NCBI GenBank assembly: GCA_028290545.1
Contig: JAQGJP010000011.1
Location: forward strand, 32,186-96,185
Reading direction: 5' to 3'
DNA: 64,000 nt
DNA from: Rhizobium sp.
GTDB lineage: Bacteria > Pseudomonadota > Alphaproteobacteria > Rhizobiales > Rhizobiaceae
Shown here: positions 29,939 through 38,854 of the stretch, piece after piece
How positions within the stretch are numbered: the stretch's first letter is position 1
How the letters are laid out: every line of letters begins with the position of its first letter
The notes under the pieces: model-generated
What the model saw: only the letters and a program-made list of their open reading frames with translations
The model's database searches: none
Told to the model about the DNA's origin: nothing
Made by a program: the position numbers and the translations under genes

Positions 29939-30058
29939 TCTCTGCCTTATTCCTCGTTCAGGCGTTCACTGGCACAATTTCCGACGGATTTAAAGCGGGA
30001 TGCGGGCGAACCGGACAAGACGGGGCGTGTGGACCTGCCGTGTCCGGCTGCCGGCGAC

Positions 30059-30577
30059 CTATTGGCGCGCCTTCATCGTTTCCTGCATCTCACCGATCAG
30101 CGAATCCCATTTGCCGTCGGTCTTGCGATGGATGTCGTTGATGACCGGCCTGCCGTCCTCAGTGATCACATCGAATTTGAGTTCGCTGATTTTCGCTTTG
30201 TCTTCCGCAGTTTCGGCGCAGTCCCACAGCCGGAACGAGACATCGACCGCCGTCACTCCATCCTTTTCGCCGCCTGGAGCGATTTTGAGATCCTTGAGCG
30301 GGCAGCCATCCTGGCCGTTGGTGATGACATCATAATCGAAGGGCGTACCGCCTTCGTCATAGGCGGGATATTTTTCCGCCTGATGATAGACGGCAACGAA
30401 AGCCTTGCTGTAATTCGCATCGAGATGAGGCTTTTCAAAATAGTCCGTGCCTGAACTTTCCGGTTGCCAGCGCGAAACGGCGATCGTCATGACCGCCTTG
30501 ACCGGATCTTCCACGGAGGCGGCATAGGCGTTCAGCGGCATCATCGCGACGAATGCAATTAGGGCGATCTTCTTCAT
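30059..30577 (-). CDS. Secreted protein, second copy of a tandem paralogous pair
   Basis: This 172-residue protein has a signal peptide (MKKIALIAFVAMMPLNAYA). The mature part shares extended stretches with the protein encoded just upstream: DYFEKPHLDANYSKAFVAVY, FDYDVITNGQDGCPLKDLKI, and DVITEDGRPVINDIHRKTDG. Two cysteines (DGCPL, LWDCAET) are conserved in both and probably form a disulphide. The fold resembles DUF3828-type periplasmic proteins; function is unknown. Its ATG overlaps the stop of the upstream paralogue by four bases. Confidence 0.85.
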   Translation of the reverse strand: MKKIALIAFVAMMPLNAYAASVEDPVKAVMTIAVSRWQPESSGTDYFEKPHLDANYSKAFVAVYHQAEKYPAYDEGGTPFDYDVITNGQDGCPLKDLKIAPGGEKDGVTAVDVSFRLWDCAETAEDKAKISELKFDVITEDGRPVINDIHRKTDGKWDSLIGEMQETMKARQ

Positions 30578-31149
30578 TTCTGCTGCGGTTCCTGCTGTTG
30601 GTTTTGATTCTGGTCGGCGGGCTGCTCGCCGCCATTCCTGGCGATGTCCTGCATTTCCTTGAGCAGCGAGTCCGCCTTGCCTTCGGTCACACGATGGATG
30701 TCTGAAATGACGGGTCTGCCGTTCTCAATTACGACATCGAAATGCACCTCCGAGGTCGCATCCTTGCCGGGATCGTCGTCGTAGCAGGTCATCAGCTTGA
30801 ACGTCACCTTGATATCGGTGATTCCGGCCTTCTCGCCCTGGTTGGCGATCATGACTTCCTTGAGCGGACAACCGTCCTGGCCGTTGGTGATCACGTCATA
30901 ACCGAACGGTCCGCTTCCCTCGTCATAGAGTGGGTGCTTGGCCGCCTCGCGATAGGCGTCCGCAAATGCCTTGGCGTAGACAGTGCCGAGCCGGGTCTTG
31001 TCGAAATAATCCTGGCCCTCGACCTTGGGGTCGTCGCTCCAGAGCCCCACCGCCAGATCCATGATCGCTTTGACAGGCTGTTGCGCATCGGCCGCAAATG
31101 CCGGCGATGCGGTGACGAGGAGAAGTGCCGCAGCCAATGCTTTGAACAT
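30574..31149 (-). CDS. Secreted protein, first copy of a tandem paralogous pair
   Basis: This 191-residue protein has a signal peptide (MFKALAAALLLVTASPAFA). It aligns along its length with its downstream neighbour: DYFDKTRLGTVYAKAFADAY, YDVITNGQDGCPLKEVMI, and VIENGRPVISDIHRVTEGK. It differs by a C-terminal Gln/Asn-rich tail. It retains the same two cysteines. The four-base ATGA overlap shows the pair is one transcript, probably made by an old tandem duplication. It is divergent from icd. Confidence 0.85.
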   Translation of the reverse strand: MFKALAAALLLVTASPAFAADAQQPVKAIMDLAVGLWSDDPKVEGQDYFDKTRLGTVYAKAFADAYREAAKHPLYDEGSGPFGYDVITNGQDGCPLKEVMIANQGEKAGITDIKVTFKLMTCYDDDPGKDATSEVHFDVVIENGRPVISDIHRVTEGKADSLLKEMQDIARNGGEQPADQNQNQQQEPQQK

Positions 31150-31338
31150 GGTGGATCCTGTTGGTGATTCCGTGGCGATCTGCCGGGCAGGGAAACAGAG
31201 TTTGAAAATTCCGTCAATTCGTGTCGGTGCGGCGATTGATTATTTGCCTCCGCCGTTCGCGGTGTTATAGGCAGAACCAACCGCCAAACACCCTGCCGCG
31301 ATATTCCCAGACTGCGGCAAAACAAAGAGGTAGACTTC

Positions 31339-32550
31339 ATGAGTAAGATCAAGGTTGCGAACCCGGTTGCCGATCTCGACGGCGACGAGATGACCCGTAT
31401 CATCTGGCAGCTGATCAAAGACAAGCTGATATTCCCTTATCTCGATCTTGAAATCGACTATTACGATCTTTCGGTTGAAAACCGCGATGCAACCGCCGAC
31501 AAAGTGACCGTCGATGCGGCCAATGCCATCAAGAAATACGGCGTCGGCATCAAATGCGCGACGATCACCCCGGACGAAGGCCGCGTCGAGGAATTCAACC
31601 TCAAGGAAATGTGGAAGAGCCCCAACGGCACGATCCGCAACATCCTCGGCGGCGTGATCTTCCGCGAGCCGATCATCTGCAAGAACGTGCCGCGGCTGGT
31701 TCCCGGCTGGACCAAGCCGATCGTCGTCGGCCGCCATGCCTTCGGCGACCAGTACAAGGCGACCGATTTCAAGATGCCCGGCAAGGGCAAGCTGACGATG
31801 AAATTCGAAGGCGAGGACGGTACCGTCATCGAGAAGGAAGTCTACAATTCGCCGGGCGCCGGCGTCGCCATGGGCATGTACAACCTCGATGAGTCGATCA
31901 AGGAATTTGCCCGCGCCTCGCTGATGTACGGCCAGATGCGCCAGTGGCCGGTCTACCTGTCCACCAAGAACACCATCCTCAAGGTCTATGACGGCCGCTT
32001 CAAGGATATCTTCCAGGAAGTGTTCGAGACCGAGTTCAAGCCGAAATTCGACGAACTCGGCATCACCTACGAGCATCGCCTGATTGACGACATGGTCGCT
32101 TCTGCACTGAAATGGTCCGGCGGCTATATCTGGGCCTGCAAGAACTATGACGGCGACGTGCAGTCGGATACCGTCGCGCAAGGGTTCGGCTCGCTTGGCC
32201 TGATGACCTCGGTCCTGCTGACGCCGGACGGCAAGACGGTCGAGGCCGAAGCTGCGCATGGCACCGTGACGCGTCACTATCGCCAGCACCAGAAGGGCCA
32301 GGAGACCTCGACCAATTCGATCGCCTCGATCTTTGCCTGGACGCGTGGCCTGGCGCACCGCGCCAAGCTGGACGACAATGCGGAATTGGCGAGATTCTGC
32401 GATACGCTGGAAAAGGTCTGCGTCTCGACCGTCGAGTCGGGCTTCATGACCAAGGATCTTGCGCTGCTGATCGGCCCCGACCAGCCGTGGTTGTCGACCA
32501 CCGGGTTCCTCGACAAGATCGACGAGAACCTGCAGAAGGCGATGGCATAG
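31339..32550 (+). CDS. icd: NADP-dependent isocitrate dehydrogenase
   Basis: Icd oxidatively decarboxylates isocitrate to 2-oxoglutarate with NADP in the TCA cycle. The 403-residue length and sequence ([20 protein letters not shown] at the start; [58 protein letters not shown]) place it in the eukaryote-like homodimeric class usual in rhizobia. The metal-binding aspartates lie in IDDMVA and [10 protein letters not shown]. It has its own promoter region divergent from the secreted pair and a strong terminator. Confidence 0.97.
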   Translation: MSKIKVANPVADLDGDEMTRIIWQLIKDKLIFPYLDLEIDYYDLSVENRDATADKVTVDAANAIKKYGVGIKCATITPDEGRVEEFNLKEMWKSPNGTIRNILGGVIFREPIICKNVPRLVPGWTKPIVVGRHAFGDQYKATDFKMPGKGKLTMKFEGEDGTVIEKEVYNSPGAGVAMGMYNLDESIKEFARASLMYGQMRQWPVYLSTKNTILKVYDGRFKDIFQEVFETEFKPKFDELGITYEHRLIDDMVASALKWSGGYIWACKNYDGDVQSDTVAQGFGSLGLMTSVLLTPDGKTVEAEAAHGTVTRHYRQHQKGQETSTNSIASIFAWTRGLAHRAKLDDNAELARFCDTLEKVCVSTVESGFMTKDLALLIGPDQPWLSTTGFLDKIDENLQKAMA

Positions 32551-32579
32551 TTCTGCCCTTGTGCCGCTGACATTCAAGA

Positions 32580-32607
32580 CCCGGCTTCGCGAGAGGCCGG
32601 GTTTTTT
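32580..32607 (+). terminator. Rho-independent terminator of icd
   Basis: CCCGGC and GCCGGG form a 6-bp stem with a 10-base loop followed by six T residues, 30 bases after the icd stop. Confidence 0.9.
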
Positions 32608-32634
32608 ATGCCGGATAGAACAGGTCCACGGCCA

Positions 32635-33588
32635 TCACTTCAACAGCGGCAACAGATTGAGCGGTGTGGCATTGGCGACCGACAGCGCTTGGTTGGCAAG
32701 ACTGCGCTGCACGTCGATCGCCCTCATTTTCGACGCCGCCGACTCCAGATTGGCATCGACCAGCCTGCCGACGCCGCGATCCTGCGTGTCCTGCAGATCG
32801 GCGACGAATGCGCCCTGCATCTTGATCCGGGACATTGTCGAGCCAAGGCCGGCTGCAGCATCCGTCATCGCCATCAGCATGCGCTCGGTGACGCTGATCA
32901 TGTCATCGACATCGCTCGCGGCGGTGTTGTTGCTCAGTGTGAACTCGGTATGCAGGGTCTGGTTGCGGCCATTGAGCAGAACCCAGTCGGTCGTGGTTCC
33001 GAGGGCCTGCGCATAGGCCACATTGGTCAGGATGCCGGACTGGGAATCGTCGTCGATGAGATGGTTGGTTCCAAGTGCGTTGGCCATCGAATAGTTGAGC
33101 GTCTTGATCGAGACATTGCCCTTGCCATCGCGCACGAAAGACCCCACCAGTTCCTTGTCCGCATCATCGGCCGTGGAATGACGCAGCAGCCAGTTCTCGC
33201 CGTTGAACGACGATGCATCGACGATGGTGTAGAGTTCTTCCCGGAGTTCCTTGATCTCGGTGTTTATCTTGACGCGGTTGACGCCGCCTTCTCGCCCCGA
33301 AATCAGCTTGTCCTTGATCTGCTGGACGACATAGATCGCGTTCGTCATTCCGGTGTAGGCGACGTCGACCGCGGCGGCCCCGAGTCCCAGCGAGTCTTCC
33401 GCCGCAGACAGGGCTCTGTTGTCCGATCGCATTGTCGTGGCGATGGACCAGTAGGCGGTGTTGTCCTGCGCGGTGTCGACGCGCAGTCCTGTGTTAAGCT
33501 GCTGCTGGGTTGCCAGCCGCGCGCTTCCAATGGAACGCAGTTTGTCGACAGCGGAAATCGCTCCCGAGTTGGTCAGAATACTTGTCAC
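32635..33588 (-). CDS. Flagellin (orphan)
   Basis: The 317-residue protein has the paired flagellin ends. The N-terminal domain is MTSILTNSGAISAVDKLRSI, then LNTGLRVDTAQDNTAYWSIA and SLGLGAAAVDVAYTGM. The C-terminal domain is LGSTMSRIKMQ, then VDANLESAASKMRAIDVQRS and ANQALSVANA. The central region is short. GTG at 33588, five bases after GGAAG, gives the standard rhizobial MTSILTN start. No other filament, hook or motor gene is in the window, so it lies away from the main flagellar cluster. Confidence 0.9.
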   Translation of the reverse strand: MTSILTNSGAISAVDKLRSIGSARLATQQQLNTGLRVDTAQDNTAYWSIATTMRSDNRALSAAEDSLGLGAAAVDVAYTGMTNAIYVVQQIKDKLISGREGGVNRVKINTEIKELREELYTIVDASSFNGENWLLRHSTADDADKELVGSFVRDGKGNVSIKTLNYSMANALGTNHLIDDDSQSGILTNVAYAQALGTTTDWVLLNGRNQTLHTEFTLSNNTAASDVDDMISVTERMLMAMTDAAAGLGSTMSRIKMQGAFVADLQDTQDRGVGRLVDANLESAASKMRAIDVQRSLANQALSVANATPLNLLPLLK

Positions 33589-33911
33589 GGCTACTTCCGA
33601 AATCAATACGTGGACGATACTTTTGCCTGACTTGACGACTGGGGATCACGAACAGTGTCCCTTCACACCGGCGCCTCGATCGAGCATCATGCGACGATCG
33701 AAGCATATCCGTTATGGTTAACATAGGTTGCATTTCTATGCTTAAGACCGGGTTAAAAGCGGGGATTGAAAATGCATTTAAGCCGATTCGGATGTGATCG
33801 GCTGACTGCGTGCACTGTTTGGGAACTCATGTTATGTTGTAATGTCAACAACTTACGGAGAAACCGAGATTCAGTTTTTGACGTCGTTGACATATAGGTA
33901 CAGGAAAAATA
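33589..33911. other. 323-base divergent intergenic region
   Basis: The region lies between the flagellin gene (minus) and the DUF4166 gene (plus) and must hold both promoters. It is less GC-rich around 33710-33900. I could not identify a sigma-28 or other clear promoter, an RNA gene or a repeat. Confidence 0.5.
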
Positions 33912-35597
33912 GTGACCCGGCACGATAGCTTCCGCGTTCTCATCATCGGAGGCTATGGCACCTTCGGCGGCCGGCTGGTGGAACTGCTCGCCGATCAATC
34001 GCGGCTGAAACTGATCGTCGCTGGGCGGTCGCTGGCGAAAGCGCAGAGCCTTTGCAGCCGGTTGCCGGCGGCGGCTGTGCTGGAACCGCGGGCGCTGGAT
34101 CGCGATGGCGATATCGACAGAGCCCTCACCGAAATCGCACCGGATATTCTGGTCGATGCCACTGGACCGTTCCAGATCTATGGCGATGACCCTTACCGGC
34201 TGGTCAAGGCCTGCCTCAAGCACGCGATCCACTATCTCGATTTCGCCGATGGCAGTGCATTTGCCCGCGATATAAGCCAGTTCGACGCCGAGGCAAAGGC
34301 GAGAGGCCTGTTCGTGCTTTCGGCGGTCAGTTCCTGCCCGGCGCTGAGCGGCGCCGCGATCCGGGAACTGGCGCGCGATATGGCTTACGTCGAGGATATC
34401 GAGGGCGGGATAGCGCCGTCGCCGTTCGCAGGCGTCGGGGTCAATGTCATCCGGGCGATAGCCAGCTACGCAGGACAACCGATCACTTTGATGCGCGACG
34501 GCAGAAAGGCACTGGCTTACGGGCTGACCGAATCCCGCCGCGTCACGGTTTGCCCGCCGGGCCACCTGCCACTCAAATCCCGGCGGTTCTCCCTGGTAGA
34601 CGTGCCGGATCTGCAACTCGTGCCGGAAACGCGGCCGGGCTTGAAATCCATCTGGTTCGGTGCGGCACCGGTGCCGGTCCTCTACCTGCGGATGCTCAAT
34701 GCCATGGCGTGGCTGGTGCGCCTCAGGCTGCTGCCGGGCTTGAAGGGTCTGGCAGGACTTTGCCACTTCGCCATCAATCGTTTCGCCTGGGGTGAACACC
34801 GGGGCGGCATGTTCGTCCGCGTCACCGGGCGCGGCGCGTCCGGCGAGAGGATTGCCCGATCCTGGCATCTGCTCGCCGAAGGCGATGCCGGGCCATATGT
34901 ACCCAGCATGGCAATCGATGCCGTGGTTCGCAACGTGCTGGCCGGCGAAGCACCTGCACCCGGCGCCCGTGCCGCGACGCAGGAACTTTCCCTTGACGAT
35001 TTCGCGCGCGGCTTCATGGTGAAATCCATCATGACGGGAATCCGGGATGAACCAGCCGCGAACCAGCCGCTCTACCAGCGCATCCTCGGCGCGGCCTGGG
35101 AACGCCTTCCGGCGCCGATCCGCAGCCTGCACATGGTCGAGAGCACGAGGCGCTTTTCCGGCCGTGCGAAAGTCGAACGGGGCTATCGGCTGTTCGCGCA
35201 ACTCATCGGCATGCTCCATCGTTTTCCGAAAGCAGGCGCAGAAATTCCCGTGGACGTGATGCTCGAGCGGCGCGGCACCGGCGAACTCTGGCAGCGGACA
35301 TTCGCCGGCCGGGTGTTTCGCAGCTGGCAGGACCAGGGGCAGGGCCGCAGCGACCATCTGATCGTTGAACGCTTTGGTCCGGTCTCGGTCGGGTTGGCAC
35401 TGGTCGAGGGTGAGGGGCGGCTCGAATATGTTGTCTGCCGTTGGAAATTCCTGGGCATTCCCATGCCGGCCTTCATGGCGCCGGGCGGGCGCACCTATGA
35501 ATTCGTCAAGGACGGAAGGTTCCATTTCCATGTCGAGATCGCCCATCCATGGTTCGGACTGATCGTCTGCTATCAGGGTTGGCTGGAGGAAAGCTAA
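33912..35597 (+). CDS. Saccharopine dehydrogenase-like Rossmann protein with C-terminal DUF4166
   Basis: The 561-residue protein has two parts. Residues ~8-350 resemble saccharopine dehydrogenase-like NAD(P)-binding proteins, with VLIIGGYGTFGGRLVELLAD as the dinucleotide loop, DILVDATGPFQIYGDDPYRL, and HYLDFADGSAFARDI. Residues ~370-560 match DUF4166, including MVESTRRFSGRAKVERG and RTFAGRVFRSWQDQG, ending with WFGLIVCYQGWL. The start is GTG at 33912. The reaction is unknown. It lies 79 bases upstream of the HerA-like gene on the same strand. Confidence 0.8.
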   Translation: MTRHDSFRVLIIGGYGTFGGRLVELLADQSRLKLIVAGRSLAKAQSLCSRLPAAAVLEPRALDRDGDIDRALTEIAPDILVDATGPFQIYGDDPYRLVKACLKHAIHYLDFADGSAFARDISQFDAEAKARGLFVLSAVSSCPALSGAAIRELARDMAYVEDIEGGIAPSPFAGVGVNVIRAIASYAGQPITLMRDGRKALAYGLTESRRVTVCPPGHLPLKSRRFSLVDVPDLQLVPETRPGLKSIWFGAAPVPVLYLRMLNAMAWLVRLRLLPGLKGLAGLCHFAINRFAWGEHRGGMFVRVTGRGASGERIARSWHLLAEGDAGPYVPSMAIDAVVRNVLAGEAPAPGARAATQELSLDDFARGFMVKSIMTGIRDEPAANQPLYQRILGAAWERLPAPIRSLHMVESTRRFSGRAKVERGYRLFAQLIGMLHRFPKAGAEIPVDVMLERRGTGELWQRTFAGRVFRSWQDQGQGRSDHLIVERFGPVSVGLALVEGEGRLEYVVCRWKFLGIPMPAFMAPGGRTYEFVKDGRFHFHVEIAHPWFGLIVCYQGWLEES

Positions 35598-35676
35598 TCT
35601 GTGGGTTTGCTGAAATCCCTCCACCCATGCCGCTCGAATCCTGTTAAAGGAAGGACGGCGGACGACGAGGAATGGA

Positions 35677-37185
35677 ATGACGGCAGGCATCGACATGGGC
35701 AAGGGCGTGGGCGGTGAGCGCTCGCACCTCGATCTGGAAGAATTGCTGGCGACCCGTCTTCTCGTGCAGGGAAATTCCGGCTCCGGAAAATCGCATCTTC
35801 TGCGCCGCCTGCTCGAACAATCCGCCGGCTGGGTTCAGCAGGTGATTATCGATCCCGAGGGTGATTTCGTCACGCTCGCCGACCGCTACGGTCATGTGGT
35901 GATCGAAGGCGAGCGCAGCGAGGCGGAACTTCTGGGTATTGCCGCGCGTGTCCGCCAGCATCGCGTTTCCTGCGTGTTATCGCTCGAAGGGCTGGATGCC
36001 GAGGAGCAGATGCGCGCCGCCGCCATCTTCCTCAACGGTCTTTTCGATGCCGACCGCGATTTCTGGTATCCTGTGCTGGTGGTGGTCGACGAGGCGCAAT
36101 TGTTTGCGCCGGCCGCCAGCGGCGAAGTGGTCGATGAAGTCCGCCGGCTGTCGCTTGGCGCCATGACCAACCTGATGTGCCGGGGCCGCAAGCGCGGACT
36201 GGCCGGCGTCATTGCCACGCAGCGGCTGGCCAAGCTTGCCAAGAATGTCGCCGCCGAAGCCTCGAACTTCCTGATGGGCCGCACCTTTCTCGATATCGAC
36301 ATGGCGCGCGCCGCCGACTTGCTGGGGCTGGACCGGCGGCAGGCGGAGATGTTCCGCGACCTGCCGCGTGGCTCGTTTGTCGCGCTCGGTCCGGCACTCT
36401 CCCGCCGGCCGCTCAAGGTCGAAATCGGCACAGTGGAAACCTCTGCGCGTTCCGGCAGCCCCAAGCTGTTGCCGCTGCCCGAGGCCAATGTCGATGCGGC
36501 CGACCTGATCCTGACGCCCGACCCGGCGGAATTCGCCCGTCCCATGCAGCGTTATGTCCAGCCGGCGCCACGGCCGGCGACGGATATTCTGGCGGAGCTT
36601 TCCAAACCGCGCACCGAGCAGACCGAACCGCAGGAGACGCGGCCCAGGCGCACCGAAATGACCGCAGGGGAGCGGCAGGACCACATTTCCGAGGCGCTTG
36701 CCGATGTCCTGCATGGCCACGATTCCGCATTCCGGACGGATGCCGAACTCTATCAGGATTTCCTGGTTCGTTGCCGTATCCGCCGTCTATCGGGCGCCAC
36801 CGTGGCATTGCCGGAATTCCGCCAGCGGCTTGCGGTCATCCGCTCCGGTGCCGATGCCGAGATGCAGGGTTCCGAACTCTGGCAGAAGGCCCTAACCTTG
36901 AGTCATGCCGTTACGGATGATCTGAAATCGGTCTTCCTGATGCTGGCCACCTCAGCGCTCTCCGGCAATCCATGCCCGTCAGACGCGCTGATCGCCCGCA
37001 GCTACGGGACGCACTCCGTTCGCCGCGCGCGGCGTTTGCTCGGCTATTTCGAGGAACAGGGACTGGTGGTCATCCATCAGGACCGGGCCGGCCACCGGAT
37101 TGCCGCCTTTCCGGATCTCGGCGTCGAAACCGCGCCGGGCAATCCGGATGCCGCCGATGTCGAGGTCAGGTCGGCTGCTGAGTAA
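35677..37185 (+). CDS. HerA/DUF87-type P-loop ATPase
   Basis: The 502-residue protein is a FtsK-HerA superfamily ATPase. The P loop is LVQGNSGSGKSHLLRRLLEQ at about residues 28-47 and Walker B is PVLVVVDEAQLFAPAA. GRKRGLAGVIATQRLAKL follows with a sensor-like Gln/Arg region. Residues ~330-490 form a separate helical domain ending in a winged-helix-like SYGTHSVRRARRLLGYFEEQ. No NurA nuclease or conjugation gene is adjacent, so a partner-based role cannot be proposed. It is preceded by the DUF4166 gene. Confidence 0.85.
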   Translation: MTAGIDMGKGVGGERSHLDLEELLATRLLVQGNSGSGKSHLLRRLLEQSAGWVQQVIIDPEGDFVTLADRYGHVVIEGERSEAELLGIAARVRQHRVSCVLSLEGLDAEEQMRAAAIFLNGLFDADRDFWYPVLVVVDEAQLFAPAASGEVVDEVRRLSLGAMTNLMCRGRKRGLAGVIATQRLAKLAKNVAAEASNFLMGRTFLDIDMARAADLLGLDRRQAEMFRDLPRGSFVALGPALSRRPLKVEIGTVETSARSGSPKLLPLPEANVDAADLILTPDPAEFARPMQRYVQPAPRPATDILAELSKPRTEQTEPQETRPRRTEMTAGERQDHISEALADVLHGHDSAFRTDAELYQDFLVRCRIRRLSGATVALPEFRQRLAVIRSGADAEMQGSELWQKALTLSHAVTDDLKSVFLMLATSALSGNPCPSDALIARSYGTHSVRRARRLLGYFEEQGLVVIHQDRAGHRIAAFPDLGVETAPGNPDAADVEVRSAAE

Positions 37186-37259
37186 GCTGGTTCTTCTCTG
37201 CGGGGATCGCTGGCGATTCCCTGTGACAAGCATTGTGCATTGCCAGGCTTGACATTCAT

Positions 37260-37302
37260 ATAACTCATCGGTTATTGATTAGATCAATAGCTGGAGAGTT
37301 AT
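37260..37302 (+). promoter_or_regulatory. Concentric palindrome over the arsR promoter (probable ArsR operator)
   Basis: Two perfect inverted repeats share the same centre at 37281: inner TATTGAT-TAG-ATCAATA (37273-37289) and outer ATAACTC (37260-37266) with GAGTTAT (37296-37302). A TTGACA -35 box at 37249-37254 places the -10 region on the inner repeat. The site ends nine bases before the arsR start codon, so a repressor bound here would block transcription of the pair. Confidence 0.6.
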
Positions 37303-37310
37303 AGATTGCG

Positions 37311-37634
37311 ATGACACAGCCCCATGATATCCTTTTCAGAACGCTCGCCGATCCGACGCGACGGGCCATCTTCGAGCGGCTGTGTCGCGACGGAGACCAG
37401 ACGGTCGGGGCCTTGACGGCGCAGGCCGGGGTGTCGCAGCCGGCCGTCTCAAAGCATCTTGCGGTCCTCAAGCAGGCCGGACTGGTGCGCGACCGCCATG
37501 AAGGACGACAGACCCATTATAGCGCGCAGCTCGACGCGCTTGCTCCCCTCAACGACTGGACAAGCCGGATGGCCGGCTTCTGGAAAAACCGGTTCGACGC
37601 TCTCGAAGACCTACTCAAAAGGATGGACCAATGA
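37311..37634 (+). CDS. ArsR-family winged-helix repressor
   Basis: The 107-residue protein is a compact ArsR/SmtB winged helix: FRTLADPTRRAIFERLCRDG, recognition helix AGVSQPAVSKHLAVLKQAGL, and the wing VRDRHEGRQTHYSAQ. It lacks the CxC metal-binding motif of metal-sensing ArsR proteins. It belongs to the group that is coupled to SRPBCC/AHSA1 genes. Its stop overlaps the SRPBCC start by four bases (ATGA). It probably represses its own operon through the palindrome just upstream. Confidence 0.92.
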   Translation: MTQPHDILFRTLADPTRRAIFERLCRDGDQTVGALTAQAGVSQPAVSKHLAVLKQAGLVRDRHEGRQTHYSAQLDALAPLNDWTSRMAGFWKNRFDALEDLLKRMDQ

Positions 37635-38041
37635 ACGATACATCGATCGAAACGCGCTCCGTCGTCGTCGAACGCGAGATGCCTTATCCGCTGGAAAAGA
37701 TCTGGCGCGCGCTGACGCAACCACACCTGATCGAGGAATGGCTGATGAAGAACGACTTCAAGCCGGACTTGGGTCACCGTTTCAATCTCAGCGGAGACTG
37801 GGGCGCTGTCGACTGCCAGGTCCTGGAAGTCGAGCCGAACAGAACGCTGTCTTACAAGTGGGATGCCATGGGCCTCGAGAGTGTCGTCACCTGGACTCTC
37901 ACCTCTTCGAGCACGGGGACGCACTTGCGCATGGAGCAGGTTGGCTTCCGGCCGGATCAGCAGCAGGCCTACCAGGGCGCCAAGTATGGTTGGCAGCAGT
38001 TCTTTGCAAAGCTGGAACAGGTCCTGGCGCGAACGGAGTGA
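37631..38041 (+). CDS. SRPBCC (AHSA1-type START-like) protein
   Basis: The 136-residue protein is an AHSA1-type SRPBCC domain, a deep hydrophobic-pocket fold. Marks are VVVEREMPYPLEKIWRALTQ, HLIEEWLMKNDF, the VLEVEPNRTLSYKW strand, and GWQQFFAKLEQVL in the C-terminal helix. It is translationally coupled to the ArsR gene, a common pairing in which the SRPBCC protein is a putative small-molecule binder. The ligand is unknown. Confidence 0.9.
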   Translation: MNDTSIETRSVVVEREMPYPLEKIWRALTQPHLIEEWLMKNDFKPDLGHRFNLSGDWGAVDCQVLEVEPNRTLSYKWDAMGLESVVTWTLTSSSTGTHLRMEQVGFRPDQQQAYQGAKYGWQQFFAKLEQVLARTE

Positions 38042-38125
38042 GGTCGGCCGGCACGATCCAGAGCCGAAAACCGCCGCCAAGCGGGTCACCCGACCTGCTG
38101 CGGTCTGCTTTGAGAGGAGGTATCA

Positions 38126-38347
38126 TTGAACTGGAACGCGTTTATCCGGCAGGTCCACCGCTGGCTGTCGATCATCTTTACGGTGACCGTCATTGCCAAC
38201 TTCGTCGCCATGGGGCTGGGCACACCGCCCTCCTGGGTGGTCTACTCGCCACTGCCGCCGCTTTTCCTGCTATTGTTCAGCGGTCTCTACATGTTCGCGC
38301 TGCCATATGCCTCAAGACGGCGCAGCGGGCAACGGACCGGCGGATAG
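38126..38347 (+). CDS. Small two-helix membrane protein
   Basis: The 73-residue product starts with TTG at 38126, five bases after a consensus AGGAGG. It has two hydrophobic helices (IIFTVTVIANFVAMGL and PLFLLLFSGLYMFALPYA) and a basic C-terminus. It lies in the same transcription direction as the ArsR/SRPBCC pair, 84 bases further on, and 10 bases before the DUF1801 gene. Similar small proteins are often found near ArsR-SRPBCC pairs; function unknown. Confidence 0.7.
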   Translation: MNWNAFIRQVHRWLSIIFTVTVIANFVAMGLGTPPSWVVYSPLPPLFLLLFSGLYMFALPYASRRRSGQRTGG

Positions 38348-38357
38348 GAGTGGACCA

Positions 38358-38834
38358 ATGACCGACGAGGTGCCCAAAAAGTCGGCGAAGTCCGCAAGGA
38401 AGGCCGTCGCCACGCAGACCGCGGCGGAGCCTGTCCTTCTTTCAGGCGGCAACCCTCAGATTGCCAAGGGCGACGGCGACGCCCCGGTGCAGGCCTATAT
38501 CGCAGCGATGCCGGGCTGGAAACGCGACGTCGGTGGCCGGCTCGACGCGCTGATCGTGCGCGCCATCCCCGACGTGCGCAAAGCGGTCAGATGGAACTCG
38601 CCATTTTATGGCATTGAGGGCCAAGGCTGGTTTCTCAGCACTCATTGCCTGACGAAATACATCAAAGTGACTTTCTTTCTTGGTACCTCGCTGCAGCCGC
38701 TCCCGCCCGGCGGCACAGCGCGCAGCAAGGACGCGCGCTGGATCGACATCCACGAAGGCGACCAGCTCGACGAGGCGCAGATGGCGAGGTGGGTGGAGCA
38801 GGCCGCCGCATTGCCCGGTTGGGATCTCTCCTAA
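38358..38834 (+). CDS. DUF1801 (YdhG-like) domain protein
   Basis: The 158-residue protein has a lysine-rich N-terminus (KKSAKSARKAVATQTA) and a DUF1801 core. The core shows VQAYIAAMPGWKRDVGGRLD, the conserved IPDVRKAVRWNSPFYGIEGQ, YIKVTFFLGTSL, and a C-terminal MARWVEQAA. The true start is ATG 38358 with TAGGAG upstream; the longer open frame to 38193 is a shadow of the preceding gene. It may belong to the arsR transcript. Function is unknown; the fold resembles the frataxin-like YdhG family. Confidence 0.85.
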   Translation: MTDEVPKKSAKSARKAVATQTAAEPVLLSGGNPQIAKGDGDAPVQAYIAAMPGWKRDVGGRLDALIVRAIPDVRKAVRWNSPFYGIEGQGWFLSTHCLTKYIKVTFFLGTSLQPLPPGGTARSKDARWIDIHEGDQLDEAQMARWVEQAAALPGWDLS

Positions 38835-38854
38835 CCGTTGCCCTTGCACGCCGC

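Noticed and set aside
31240..32577. 445-residue minus-strand open frame
   Set aside because: It is antisense to icd; the sequence is Asp/His/Arg-rich as expected from a GC-rich shadow.
33753..35702. 649-residue open frame on the minus strand
   Set aside because: It lies opposite the DUF4166 gene, which has clear Rossmann and DUF4166 motifs; the antisense product has no recognisable domain.
38193..38357. Upstream extension of the DUF1801 frame
   Set aside because: It overlaps the small membrane protein in another frame; the ATG at 38358 has a ribosome-binding site.
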